Shown here: positions 27,924 to 36,922 of the stretch, in pieces
Numbering within the stretch: the first letter of the stretch is position 1
Layout: every line of letters starts with the position of its first letter
Assembly (NCBI RefSeq): GCF_003814875.1
Contig: NZ_RKQF01000001.1
Span: 8,246,001 to 8,310,000 of the forward strand
Source of the DNA: Streptomyces sp. Ag109_O5-1
GTDB taxonomy: Bacteria; Actinomycetota; Actinomycetes; Streptomycetales; Streptomycetaceae
Length of the DNA: 64,000 nucleotides
Direction: 5' to 3'
Position numbers and translations under genes: made by a program
The notes under the pieces: generated by a model
Databases searched by the model: none
Told to the model about the DNA's origin: nothing
The model's input: the letters and a program-made list of their open reading frames with translations, nothing else

Positions 27924-29219
27924 ATGAAGCCCCGCACGAAGTCGACAACCGGCGGCCGCCGTCGCAAGGCGCCCGCGCGTGACCGCCGTCCAGCCCGCCC
28001 GGAGTTCCTGACCCTGGCCGCCTTCCTGGTCGTTGCCTCCCTCGTCGCGGGCTATCTGGTGCTCACCAGACAGGACGACACCGCGCCCACCGCCGCCGGC
28101 AGCAGGAGATCCTCGCCGTCGGCGTCCGCGTCACCGAAGTGGGACGGCAAGACCCACATCCTCGGCGACGGCTCCACGTCGTACACCGGGCCGCAGAAGG
28201 ACCAGTTGAAGCCCGTGAAGCTCAAGCCCGGTGAGAAGCCGCCCCAGTTCGTGGTCTTCTCCTGGGACGGCGCGCTCCAGGGCGACGACGAACTCTTCTC
28301 GCACTACCGGGAGATGGCCAAGGAGTACAACGCCCATATGACCTTCTTCCTCACCGGCATCTACCTGCTGCCCAAGAGCAAGAAGGACCTCTACACCGGG
28401 CCGATGCACAAGCCGGGCGACGCCGCCATCGACTACGCCACCGACGAGCACATACGCACCACCCTGGAGCAGCTCCGCGAGGCGTACAACCAGGGCAACG
28501 AGATCGGCACCCACTTCAACGGCCACTTCTGCGAGGCCAAAGGCGGCGGCGACTGGAGCGTCGCGCAGTGGAAGAGCGAGATCGACCAGTTCTTCAAGTT
28601 CACCGAGAACTGGAAGACCAACACCGGCTTCAAGGACATCCCCGCCCTGCCCTTCGACTTCAAGCAGGAGGTCGTCGGCGGCCGCGCCCCCTGCCTGGAG
28701 GGCCAGCCCAACCTGCTCAAGGCCCTGCAGAAGTACGGCTACAACTGGAAGTACGACGCCAGCTCCCCGGGCGACCTCCAGATATGGCCCTCCAAGAAGG
28801 ACGGCGTCTGGAACTTCCCGCTCCAGCTGCTGCCGTACGGCGACAAGATCCAGGCCCTGTCGATGGACTTCAACTTCCTCTACAACCAGTCCAACGGCGA
28901 GACCAAGGGCGACCCGTCCCAGTACGCCACCTGGGAGCAGCAGGCCGTCGACGCCTACATGAACGGCTTCAACCGGGTCTACTACGGCAGCCGCGCCCCG
29001 CTGTTCATCGGCAACCACTTCGAGAACTGGAACGGCGGCATCTACATGAAGGCCATCGACCAGATCGTCCCGAAGATCTGCGCCAAGAAGGGCGTCAAGT
29101 GCGTCTCCTTCAAGGAGCTCTCCGACTGGCTCGACGTGCAGGACCCGCAGACCCTCGCCCGGCTGCGCACCCTGGACCCGGCGCAGGCACCGGCCGACTG
29201 GTCCTCGATCGTCAAGTGA
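27924..29219 (+). CDS. Membrane-anchored polysaccharide deacetylase-like (NodB) protein, altered active site
   Basis: A 431-residue protein with a basic N-terminus, a membrane helix at about residues 28-47 and a Ser/Ala-rich linker, so the catalytic domain is extracellular. The NodB-like fold is suggested by FVVFSWDGA and GTHFNGHF: the metal ligands Asp115, His197 and His201 are kept, but the preceding catalytic-base Asp of the TFDD motif is Trp114. Three to four Cys residues may form disulfides. The gene starts 51 bp after the PBP gene, suggesting cotranscription. Substrate unknown, probably a cell-wall or surface glycan. Confidence 0.75.
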   Translation: MKPRTKSTTGGRRRKAPARDRRPARPEFLTLAAFLVVASLVAGYLVLTRQDDTAPTAAGSRRSSPSASASPKWDGKTHILGDGSTSYTGPQKDQLKPVKLKPGEKPPQFVVFSWDGALQGDDELFSHYREMAKEYNAHMTFFLTGIYLLPKSKKDLYTGPMHKPGDAAIDYATDEHIRTTLEQLREAYNQGNEIGTHFNGHFCEAKGGGDWSVAQWKSEIDQFFKFTENWKTNTGFKDIPALPFDFKQEVVGGRAPCLEGQPNLLKALQKYGYNWKYDASSPGDLQIWPSKKDGVWNFPLQLLPYGDKIQALSMDFNFLYNQSNGETKGDPSQYATWEQQAVDAYMNGFNRVYYGSRAPLFIGNHFENWNGGIYMKAIDQIVPKICAKKGVKCVSFKELSDWLDVQDPQTLARLRTLDPAQAPADWSSIVK

Positions 29220-29327
29220 GGCGCGCGCAGGGCTGATTCCAGTTCTGCAACCCCCTTCACAGGAGTCACACACGCCGTGCGAAGATGCCGTCGCCCGGTA
29301 GGTGTACCGGCGTAGAGGGGAACATCA

Positions 29328-30500
29328 TTGAAATCCAGAAAACTGAGCCGTAAGCGCAGCCGTACGGTCATAGTCGCGGCGACGGCTGCCTCGGTCTTCG
29401 GCGGCGTCGCCTTCGCGGCCAACTGGAGCGCGGGCGCGGCCGTCGTCGACGACCCGACCGTTAACGCCGCGACCAAGGCGACCTTCCAGAAGCTGGCCGA
29501 CGCGGTCTTCACCGACCGCACCCAGGCCCTCGTCCAGGGTGCCTCGAAGAAGCAGCAGACGTCCCACTTCTCCGGCGACGTCCGGCTCTCCAGCACCCAG
29601 TCGCGTGACGAGGACTCCGCGCTGACCCAGCTGCGCGGCCGCCAGAGCCGCATCGCCAAGGCCGGCGAGACGTACAGCGCCGGCAGCACCAAGGTCACGC
29701 TCGACGCGACCCGGGTCACCGGCCGCACCGCCAAGGCAGACGTCACCGAGACCACGACGCTGTCCTACGCGAAGGCCACCGGCAAGGAGCCGAAGACCAC
29801 CAGCTTCCAGGCCCACCACGAGCTGACCTTCAAGGCCGACCAGCAGGGCACCTGGCAGCTCACCACCATCGAGGACACGGACAACGGCGGCCTCGCCGTC
29901 AACACCCTGTCCAAGCCCTCGGTCAAGGCGCCCGCCACGCCCGACGACGGCAACACCACGCCGGACGCCCCGCGCGCGGCCATCACGCCCAACCCGACGC
30001 CCGTGCCGAAGACCCTCACCGGCGGCACGTACGACTACAAGGCGATGGCGGCGTACGCCGAGAAGTACGTGTACAACTACAACCCGGACTACCCGAACTA
30101 CAACGGGCACGCGGACGGCGGCGACTGCACCAACTTCGTCAGCCAGTCCCTGAAGGCCGGCGGCTGGAAGCACGTCCCGGGCTACGTGTACGACTACACG
30201 AAGTGGTTCGGCACCGCCGACATCCAGTCGGACTCGTTCGTCGGCGTCAACGAGTGGTCCTGGTTCGCCCAGAACTCCAAGCGCACCAAGCCGCTCGCCA
30301 ACGTCTACCAGGCCGAGGTCGGCGACGTCATCCAGATGGACTTCGACCGCGACGGTGCGAAGGACCACACGATGATCGTGACGTACAAGGCCAACGGGGT
30401 CCCGTACGTCACGTACCACTCGAACAACACCTACCGCAGGTCGCTGGCGAGCATCATCGCGTCGTACCCGAACGCGTACTACTACGCCTACCGCACCTGA
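29328..30500 (+). CDS. Secreted amidase-domain protein (Amidase_6)
   Basis: A 390-residue protein with a signal peptide (basic KSRKLSRKRSR start, then a hydrophobic core ending about residue 40). After a dimorphic N-terminal domain and a Pro/Thr linker (about 205-235) comes a C-terminal Amidase_6 (CHAP-like papain-fold) domain, with catalytic Cys267 in GGDCTNFVSQ and His347 in KDHTMIV. Such enzymes cut peptide or amide bonds in the envelope. The TTG at 29328 follows GAGGGG by about 8 nt and is the best start. It ends 13 bp inside the convergent DUF4383 gene. Confidence 0.87.
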   Translation: MKSRKLSRKRSRTVIVAATAASVFGGVAFAANWSAGAAVVDDPTVNAATKATFQKLADAVFTDRTQALVQGASKKQQTSHFSGDVRLSSTQSRDEDSALTQLRGRQSRIAKAGETYSAGSTKVTLDATRVTGRTAKADVTETTTLSYAKATGKEPKTTSFQAHHELTFKADQQGTWQLTTIEDTDNGGLAVNTLSKPSVKAPATPDDGNTTPDAPRAAITPNPTPVPKTLTGGTYDYKAMAAYAEKYVYNYNPDYPNYNGHADGGDCTNFVSQSLKAGGWKHVPGYVYDYTKWFGTADIQSDSFVGVNEWSWFAQNSKRTKPLANVYQAEVGDVIQMDFDRDGAKDHTMIVTYKANGVPYVTYHSNNTYRRSLASIIASYPNAYYYAYRT

Positions 30501-31033
30501 TCATCGGTGGCCGGTGCGGCCCGCTGCTCCGCCTCGGGGTGGCGGGCCCGCCAGTACGGGTTGTCGTGCGGCAGGTTCGTGCTGACCCGGCCGTACATCC
30601 CGAACACCATCAGCACCAGGCCGACGACAAAGCTGAACAGCACGTTCTGGATCCTGAAGGCCAGGAAGTTCGAGGCCGTACTGAGCAGGCCGAGGAACAG
30701 GAAGCCGTTCAGGATGAACAGCACGCCGAGCACCATGTTCAACGTGGACGCGAAGTTCCCGCCGATCACCATGCCGACGAAGAGCAGCAGTCCGACACAG
30801 ATCGACAGCACGCTCAGCGCGCCGTTGGTGTTCAGCCCGATCGCGGTGTTCCCGCCGGTGTCGAAGAAACCGATGTTGTCGGTGAGCCCGAGGATCCCGA
30901 AGGCCAGCAGGAACAGACCCATCAGGCCCGCCCCGATCCGGTAGACCGTGTTCAGACGGTGGTCGACGGGCAGCGCCTCGTCGAAGAGGATCTTCTTCCG
31001 CTGCGTTCCCGGGTGCGTGACGTGTGAGGCCAT
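30488..31033 (-). CDS. DUF4383 membrane protein
   Basis: A 181-residue integral membrane protein with four hydrophobic spans after the conserved HPVDHRLN-like signature (ALPVDHRLNTVYRIGAG). The central GFFDTGGNTAIGLNTNGALS is the family core. Function unknown; the family is common in Actinobacteria. ATG at 31031-31033 behind AGGAGG. Convergent overlap of 13 bp with the amidase gene. Confidence 0.88.
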   Translation of the reverse strand: MASHVTHPGTQRKKILFDEALPVDHRLNTVYRIGAGLMGLFLLAFGILGLTDNIGFFDTGGNTAIGLNTNGALSVLSICVGLLLFVGMVIGGNFASTLNMVLGVLFILNGFLFLGLLSTASNFLAFRIQNVLFSFVVGLVLMVFGMYGRVSTNLPHDNPYWRARHPEAEQRAAPATDDQVR

Positions 31034-31115
31034 CTCCGCCTCCTGACATCGAATGCGGATCGGAATACGGGTCGCGTACCCAATATCCGCCCGGAACGGC
31101 TCCTCGGCAAACGCC

Positions 31116-32558
31116 TCAGTGGCCCGCGCCCCGATCCTCCCGGATCTGCGCGACCACCCGCGCCACCGACTGCCGTACCCCATCCGTCTCCGTCAGGAAG
31201 TGCCAGTAGTCGGGGTGCCGCCCCTGCAGCGACCCCGCCGCCCGGTCCAGCCGCGCCACCGCGTCGTCCAGCGGACCCGCGTGCCGCGGATCGGGGCTGG
31301 TCCGCCCGGACATCGCCAGCCGCTGCGCGTCCCGGATGGCGAAGCGGGTCCGCTCGATCTCCTGCTGCGGATCCTTCTGCACGGCGTTCAGCCGGCTCAG
31401 CCGGTCACCGGCGGCGGAAACGGCCTCATCCGTACTGTTGAGCAGCGCCCGCACGGTGGAGAGCAACGAGGCGGCATCCGCCCACCTCTGCGCGTCCCGC
31501 GCGCCCTGCGCCTCCTGCAGCTTCAGCTCCGCCTGCCGTACGTTCTCCACGGCCTGCCGGGGCACCTGCTGCAGATCCTGCCAGCAGGCCGCCGAGAACC
31601 GCCGCCGCAGCTCGCTGAGCACCGGGTCGACCTGCCCGGCCCGGGTGGTCAGCGCCTGCGCACGCGTCCGCAGACTCACCAGCCGGTGATCGATCTCGGC
31701 GGCCTTCTCCGGCAGCCGTTCGGCCTCGACCCGGATCGCCTCGGCCTCCCGCTGCACCCGCCCGGCCCGCTCCACCGTGGCCTGCACACCGTGCTGCCCG
31801 GCCCCCTGGTTGAGCTTGGTCAACTCGGGAGCGAGCGCGGCCAGCCGAGCCGCCAGATCATCGGCCTTGAGCTGCGTCTGTCGCACGGCGTCGAGGGCGT
31901 TGCTGGCCGCCAGCAACGCCTGCCGGGCCCGCTCCACGGCAGGCGCCAGCCGCGCCAGCTGTGTCTCGGCCTTCCCGAGCAGCGGCCCGAGCGACTCCCC
32001 GAACCGGTCCAGCTCCCGCTTCACACCGACGAGCTCGTCCTTGGCCCGGGTGATCTCCCCCCGGGCCCGCGACGCCGCGGCGGCCTCCAGATCGTCCCGG
32101 TCCAGGTCGTACGCGTCGATGGCCTGGATGTACCGGTTGCTGACTTCGTCGATCCGCCGCCCCAGCGCCTCGAAGTCGGAGACGGCACGACGGGCGGCCG
32201 GCGAGTCGTCGACGGCGGAGATGGTCTCTATGGAGATCCGCAGATCCCGCTGCGCGGTGTCCAGTTCGTAGAAGGCGGCCGCGGCGGCGTCCTTCGCCGC
32301 CTGCGCCTCGGCCCGCTGCCCCTCGGCCCGCCCCCCGAACCACCGCCGGGTCCCCCCGCCGGCGAACGCCCCGGGCACCACGAGCAGGGCCACCACCGGC
32401 AGACCCACGAGAGTGAGGACATCCCGCAGAGGAGTGCGCCGGCCCCTCACAGGAGGCGAGTACGACTGCTCGGATGCCGCCGAAGTCGCCGATGTCGCCG
32501 TCACTTCTCCCTCTCCCCGTGCCGCGGTGCGCCCTGTGTGCTGGCGGTTGTCAGTCAT
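31116..32558 (-). CDS. Membrane-anchored coiled-coil protein of unknown function
   Basis: A 480-residue protein: a short Ser/Ala-rich N-terminus, one membrane helix (about residues 48-66, LVGLPVVALLVVPGAFAG), then about 380 residues rich in Ala, Glu, Arg and Leu in heptad-like patterns that should form long coiled coils. The nearest idea is a scaffold in the cell envelope, but I do not recognise the family. The ATG at 32556-32558 has GGGAGA upstream. The gene is transcribed away from the tRNA. Confidence 0.8.
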   Translation of the reverse strand: MTDNRQHTGRTAARGEGEVTATSATSAASEQSYSPPVRGRRTPLRDVLTLVGLPVVALLVVPGAFAGGGTRRWFGGRAEGQRAEAQAAKDAAAAAFYELDTAQRDLRISIETISAVDDSPAARRAVSDFEALGRRIDEVSNRYIQAIDAYDLDRDDLEAAAASRARGEITRAKDELVGVKRELDRFGESLGPLLGKAETQLARLAPAVERARQALLAASNALDAVRQTQLKADDLAARLAALAPELTKLNQGAGQHGVQATVERAGRVQREAEAIRVEAERLPEKAAEIDHRLVSLRTRAQALTTRAGQVDPVLSELRRRFSAACWQDLQQVPRQAVENVRQAELKLQEAQGARDAQRWADAASLLSTVRALLNSTDEAVSAAGDRLSRLNAVQKDPQQEIERTRFAIRDAQRLAMSGRTSPDPRHAGPLDDAVARLDRAAGSLQGRHPDYWHFLTETDGVRQSVARVVAQIREDRGAGH

Positions 32559-32696
32559 TCTCCCACCCGTGAAAGACGAACACACGGGGCGGTCAGTTCG
32601 CGGTTCGGGCGATCACTTCGCAGTGGCTCGCGCGATCGGTCCGGATTCGGGTTTGCGGGACAGCGCCTCGGGCAATGTAGGCTGTCGACTCGTCTC

Positions 32697-32768
<72 letters not shown>

Positions 32769-32772
32769 CAAT

Positions 32773-32807
32773 GAGAGGACCCCGGCCGTAGCGGCCGGGG
32801 TCCTCTC
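32773..32807. terminator. Perfect 16-bp terminator hairpin, shared by tRNA-Val and the convergent gene
   Basis: GAGAGGACCCCGGCCG (32773-32788) pairs without mismatch with CGGCCGGGGTCCTCTC (32792-32807) around a TAG loop. It lies between the tRNA and the end of the convergent 109-codon gene, so it can serve both strands. Confidence 0.9.
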
Positions 32808-32813
32808 GCGTTG

Positions 32814-33143
32814 TCAGTCCTCCTCGTGCGCGTGCTTGAGGCGGCTTCGGGCGTTCGTACGGTCCGCTGCCGTCACCTCGGCCCAGAAGCGGTGGCCGCT
32901 GACGAACACCGCCAGCTCGTGTTCGCGGCGGCGCAGTTTCTCGACCTCCGCCTGTTCGTCCTCGGTCCAGCCCGGGGAGGCGGGGCGCTCCACCTTGCGC
33001 CAGCCGCCGGCGTCACTGAATCCGTCCAGCGGCTCGACCGACCAGGGGAGCCGCTTCAGCAGGGCCGACAGCTCGGCCCGGACCTGATGCAGCTCCTCCT
33101 GACCGGCGAGGAGGTCACTCGGAAAGTCATAGGTCGCAGCCAC
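32814..33143 (-). CDS. Conserved hypothetical protein, Streptomyces type
   Basis: A 109-residue soluble protein: helical N-terminus (LAGQEELHQVRAELSALLKRL), a Pro/Trp-containing middle (SPGWTEDEQAEVEKLRRREHEL) and a charged C-terminus. It looks like a small helical protein that could bind a partner. No motif gives a function. It shares a terminator with tRNA-Val. Confidence 0.72.
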   Translation of the reverse strand: MAATYDFPSDLLAGQEELHQVRAELSALLKRLPWSVEPLDGFSDAGGWRKVERPASPGWTEDEQAEVEKLRRREHELAVFVSGHRFWAEVTAADRTNARSRLKHAHEED

Positions 33144-33241
33144 ACGGCAATGGTACGCCTGTTCGATTTTGGGTGGCGAGTTCGTTCGGGGGGTTCATGC
33201 GTTCGAGTTCGGCCCGGTACTGGCCCCGTGACCGCGCCCCG

Positions 33242-35155
33242 CTACGGTCGCCGGCTCACGAACCCGACGGTCATGTACGCCTCGCCCGGGCCCGGGGCGC
33301 GGTTCCAGGGGCGGGTGCGGAACGTGTGCAGGCGGCTGTGGGTGAGCGCGAACCGTGGCAGTGCGACGCCGAGTTCGGTCGCCAGGGCGTCGAGGGCGAG
33401 TCGCTCGCCCCGGCGGTCCTCGGCGGGTGTGTCCGGTGGGAAGAAGCGGTCCGGGCGGAGCGCGCCCGGGACGGGGCCCCGGCTGTCGGTCGTGGTGCCG
33501 CGGACCGTGAAGCCGTACCGCTCCTCGCCGTTCTCCGCGACGGAGAGGTGGAAGACGTGCGGGAGACCGGGGCGGTGCCCACGGAAGGGCTCGCTCCACA
33601 CCGTCACCGCCCGGGTGCCCCGGGAGGCGGCGAGGCCGGGGGAGAGGAACCGCGGTCCGACGGCGTTCCCGCCCGGCGCCGCCTCGAACGCGAAGCTCCA
33701 GCCGGGGCCCGCCCGGCCGACGGCGGTCAGCGCCACGTCCGCCCACGGCGGGACGTCGTCGGTGCGGCGGAACCGCGTCCGGGCGTCCCACAGTGTCACC
33801 GGGTCGTTGAGGACGGTGGACTCGTCCACGCCGATCCGGGACGGCAGTCCGGCCGGTTCCACGCCCTCCACGAGGAGGAAGCGGTAGGACGACAGGATGT
33901 TGCCGGGGGCGATGTCCGCCAGCCAGGCCAGACCCGGCGGATCCAGGCCGGCGGTGGGCGGCGGGACCTCGCCCGGCCGGCCCGCCCGGGGCGTGGCCAG
34001 CAGCTCCCGGCCCCGCTCCGGTGTGATCACAGGGCCCAGCAGCGGGTCGGCGCACAGGCCGACCGGGGCGAGGTGGTCGGGGCTGCGCGGGCGCCACTCG
34101 GGCAGCGCGGCGCGCAGGGTGTGCCAGGCCGCGTCCGTGTCGCCCCAGCGGGCCTGTTCCCGCGCCTCCTCGACGGCACGGCCGAAGACGCCCTCGGCGG
34201 TGTAGCGGAAACTGCCGTCCCGTAGCTGCTCCAGGACCTGGTCCGCCGCCTCGCGCACCGCGCCGGAGGCGCCCGGCAGGTTGTGGGCCGCCAGGTCCTC
34301 GCCCCTGCGCGTGCGCGCGTGCTCGGCCACGAGTACCGGCATGATCTCCGGGGCGTACAGCGGATCGTCCGCCAGGCCGCGGAAGGACACCATGTACGTC
34401 TCCCCGAGCAGTCGGCGGATCTGGTCGTGCAGCCCCGCCGCCCGGGGCCTGCCGAACGCGACCGCCTCCGCCAGCGCCGTCGCGGCCCGCTCGTACCGCC
34501 CGCCCAGCGCGTCTAGCCGGGCGGCCTCGACGGACTCGTCCAGAGCCCGGGTCGTCGCGTTGACGAACTCCCTCCCCGCCCGCTTTGAGCGGCTGCTCGC
34601 CTGGAGTCTGTGGAACTCCCGGTACATCGCCTCCATGAACGCCCGGAACGACCCGTATCGCCTCGGCATATCCCCGTACCACGGCGCCCATGTGTACACG
34701 GCCCACTCGCCCGCCTCGTCCACGTCCCCCGGGTCCAGCAGGACGTGGACGGCGTCCGACTCCACGTCCAGTTGCAGCGCCCGCCCCCACATCCCGGCGA
34801 GCAGGACGTCCTCCGGGGCGGAGTCCTCGTCCAGTTCCCCGGGGAAGTACTCGGACAGGCCCGCCGCGTCCTCGTGCGGGCGCACCTGGCCGGTGCCGGC
34901 GAGCAGCCAGACGAAGCCGCCTGCGTGCCGCCAGCCGTCGCTCACCGCGAGGAACGTCCGGTACGACGGCGGCAGCTGGTGCCCGAGCCGCTCCTCCAGC
35001 GCGCCTATCCGCTCCTGCGACGCGGCCGGGAAATCCAGCCGGCGGTCCGGTTTGGACTCCTCGTCCCCCGCCGGCTCCTCCGCGCCCTGCGCGTCCGCCC
35101 ACTCCTGGCTCCACCGTGTCAGGAAGGTCCGCCAGTCCTCGCTCACATCCGTCAT
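33242..35155 (-). CDS. Large SMI1/KNR4 (SUKH) domain protein
   Basis: A 637-residue soluble protein. A SUKH domain spans about residues 40-185 (RIGALEERLGHQLPPSYRTFLAVSDGW is the family signature; the WxxxG and acidic YFPGE/DPGD strands follow). Residues about 200-350 are helical, resembling repeats, and the C-terminal half is a beta-rich domain I do not recognise. Single-domain SUKH proteins are often immunity proteins against contact-dependent toxins; no toxin gene is next to it, so another scaffolding role is possible. ATG at 35153-35155. Confidence 0.8.
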   Translation of the reverse strand: MTDVSEDWRTFLTRWSQEWADAQGAEEPAGDEESKPDRRLDFPAASQERIGALEERLGHQLPPSYRTFLAVSDGWRHAGGFVWLLAGTGQVRPHEDAAGLSEYFPGELDEDSAPEDVLLAGMWGRALQLDVESDAVHVLLDPGDVDEAGEWAVYTWAPWYGDMPRRYGSFRAFMEAMYREFHRLQASSRSKRAGREFVNATTRALDESVEAARLDALGGRYERAATALAEAVAFGRPRAAGLHDQIRRLLGETYMVSFRGLADDPLYAPEIMPVLVAEHARTRRGEDLAAHNLPGASGAVREAADQVLEQLRDGSFRYTAEGVFGRAVEEAREQARWGDTDAAWHTLRAALPEWRPRSPDHLAPVGLCADPLLGPVITPERGRELLATPRAGRPGEVPPPTAGLDPPGLAWLADIAPGNILSSYRFLLVEGVEPAGLPSRIGVDESTVLNDPVTLWDARTRFRRTDDVPPWADVALTAVGRAGPGWSFAFEAAPGGNAVGPRFLSPGLAASRGTRAVTVWSEPFRGHRPGLPHVFHLSVAENGEERYGFTVRGTTTDSRGPVPGALRPDRFFPPDTPAEDRRGERLALDALATELGVALPRFALTHSRLHTFRTRPWNRAPGPGEAYMTVGFVSRRP

Positions 35156-35261
35156 GCCGGTGATGCTGGCAGCCGCCACTGACAACGCACCGGCCCGCGG
35201 GTGAGAGCCTGGGGGCGACGATCGCGTTCCCGCCGGGCGGGAGAACGGAGCACAGGACAGG

Positions 35262-35843
35262 ATGAGCGGCCAGCAGTCGACGTTCGTGAAGGTGTGCGGG
35301 CTCACCCAGGAGCAGCAGATCGACTGGGCCGTCGAGCTCGGGTACGACGCGATCGGGATCGTCGTGACCCCGAAGAGCAAGCGGTACTGCCCGCCCGAGC
35401 GGGCCGTGGCACTCGCCGGGTACGCCCGCGGCCGGGTCCCGGTCTTCGCCGTGGCCCTGACCTACGCCGAGACGGCCGCCGTCGCCGAGCACTTCGACAC
35501 CGTCCAGATCTACGAGCCGGCCGGCATCCCCAACCTGGCCCTCGCCTCCGGCACCCCGCCCAAGAAGCCGGAGGCCCTGCAGTACTTCTTCTACGACGCC
35601 AGCGCGGGCAGCGGAGTGTTCGCCGACATCCCCGCCTGGGTCGCGGACGTGCCGGGAAGGGTCGTGATCGCCGGCGGCCTCGACGAGCACAACGTGGCCG
35701 GTGTCATCGCGGACTTCGGACCCTACGGCGTGGACGTCTCCAGCAGTGTCGAGACCGCGCCGGGGGTCAAGAGCCGCGAGAAGATGGCCGCTTTCCTCAC
35801 GGCCGCCCGAACCCCCGGGCGCAGCAAGCGGGTTGACGGCTAG
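35262..35843 (+). CDS. TrpF-like phosphoribosylanthranilate isomerase homologue
   Basis: A 193-residue TIM-barrel protein. It keeps the TrpF residues: Cys in FVKVCGLT (general base), Asp in YFFYDASAGSG (general acid), the Arg/Lys in PKSKRYC, and the phosphate-site AGGLDEHNV and GVDVSSSVE motifs. It is slightly short for TrpF. Streptomyces normally use the dual-substrate PriA for this tryptophan and histidine step, so a separate TrpF-like gene outside a trp operon is unusual. Possible jobs are a true TrpF back-up, or an isomerase in another pathway. ATG at 35262. Confidence 0.8.
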   Translation: MSGQQSTFVKVCGLTQEQQIDWAVELGYDAIGIVVTPKSKRYCPPERAVALAGYARGRVPVFAVALTYAETAAVAEHFDTVQIYEPAGIPNLALASGTPPKKPEALQYFFYDASAGSGVFADIPAWVADVPGRVVIAGGLDEHNVAGVIADFGPYGVDVSSSVETAPGVKSREKMAAFLTAARTPGRSKRVDG

Positions 35844-35851
35844 GACCTGTC

Positions 35852-35876
35852 CGTCCGCGGCCTGATCGGCCGGACG
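35852..35876. terminator. Imperfect hairpin between convergent TrpF-like and PanE-like genes
   Basis: CGTCCGCGGCC and GGCCGGACG pair around TGAT-C with one bulge, in the 37-bp gap between the two stop codons. A two-way terminator is the natural reading. Confidence 0.5.
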
Positions 35877-35880
35877 GCCC

Positions 35881-36816
35881 CTAGCGACCGCCGGCCGACT
35901 TGCGCAACTCCCGTACGACGCGGGCCGTCACCGGCACAGGTACGCCGTGCCGGTCCGCCGCGCGCAGCAACGCGCCTCCGATCGCGTCGAGTTCGAGCGG
36001 GCGGCCCGCTTCCGCGTCGCGCTGCATCGAGGACTTGGTGGTGGGCGGGAAGGTGTCGTAGCGGGCCAGGGTCTGGGCCGGGTCGGCGGGGGCCCCGCAG
36101 GCGCGGCTGACCGCGGCCGTCTCCGCGACCAGCGAGGCCAACTCCTCCCGGTGCCGGGTGCGGGTCTCCCCGAGCGGGAGGCCGTAGCGGGTGGTGAGGA
36201 GGGCCAGCGGGGCCAGGAACGACATCTTCGCCCAGAGGGCCGTCGTCTCGTCGTCCAGGACGCGGGTGGCCGGGCCGGCCGCGGTGAGCGCTTCGGCCAG
36301 GGCCTCCAGACGGGGACGGGGGACCTTGGCGCCGGTGAGGTCGATCTCCGCGAACGGGCTGCCGTGTTCGATCAGGCCGGGGGCCAGGCGGGTCGACTCG
36401 ACGCGGATCACGGAGGGGGCCACGCGGTCGGGGGAGTAGCGGGCGCGCAGGAGTGCGGGGTGCTCCACGCCGTTCAGGAAGGGTACGAGGAGGGCGTCGC
36501 CGAAGGCCGTCGGCGGGATCCGGGTGAGGGCCGCGTCCAGGGCGGTGGCCTTGACCGTGATCAGGCAGGCGTCGACGGACTGACGGAGGACCGTGTCGGC
36601 CTCCACGGAGGCCGTGAAGTCGCCGAACAGGGCGCTGCGGACCTGGATTCCGTCGGTACGGAGGGTGCGTGCCGTCTCCTCGCCCGCCAGGCAGATCACG
36701 CGGTGGCCGGTTCGGGAGAGCAGGGCGGCGAGGAGGCCGCCGACGCCGCCGGGGCCCAGGACGGCGACGGTGAGCGGGGGGAGCGGTGCGTCCGGCGTGT
36801 TCGGCGCGTTCGTCAT
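35881..36816 (-). CDS. Ketopantoate reductase family protein (PanE/ApbA-like)
   Basis: A 311-residue NAD(P)H-dependent reductase. The Rossmann motif AVLGPGGVGG is at about residues 17-27, the catalytic Lys is expected in LWAKMSFLAPL, and the substrate-binding Asn in FLNGVEHP. The C-terminal helical domain (SSMQRDAEAGRPLELDAIGGAL) matches ApbA_C. It may supply pantoate for coenzyme A, but Streptomyces contain several such proteins and only one is PanE. ATG at 36814-36816 behind GAGAGGAC. Confidence 0.85.
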   Translation of the reverse strand: MTNAPNTPDAPLPPLTVAVLGPGGVGGLLAALLSRTGHRVICLAGEETARTLRTDGIQVRSALFGDFTASVEADTVLRQSVDACLITVKATALDAALTRIPPTAFGDALLVPFLNGVEHPALLRARYSPDRVAPSVIRVESTRLAPGLIEHGSPFAEIDLTGAKVPRPRLEALAEALTAAGPATRVLDDETTALWAKMSFLAPLALLTTRYGLPLGETRTRHREELASLVAETAAVSRACGAPADPAQTLARYDTFPPTTKSSMQRDAEAGRPLELDAIGGALLRAADRHGVPVPVTARVVRELRKSAGGR

Positions 36817-36922
36817 GGAGTCGTCCTCTCGTCGGTCGGCCCCGGAGCGGTGGCCGCCTCGGGAAGATCCTCGCAGGAGGGAGGGGTTGTGAACAGGTTT
36901 GAGTGTGTTCTGGCATGCATGA

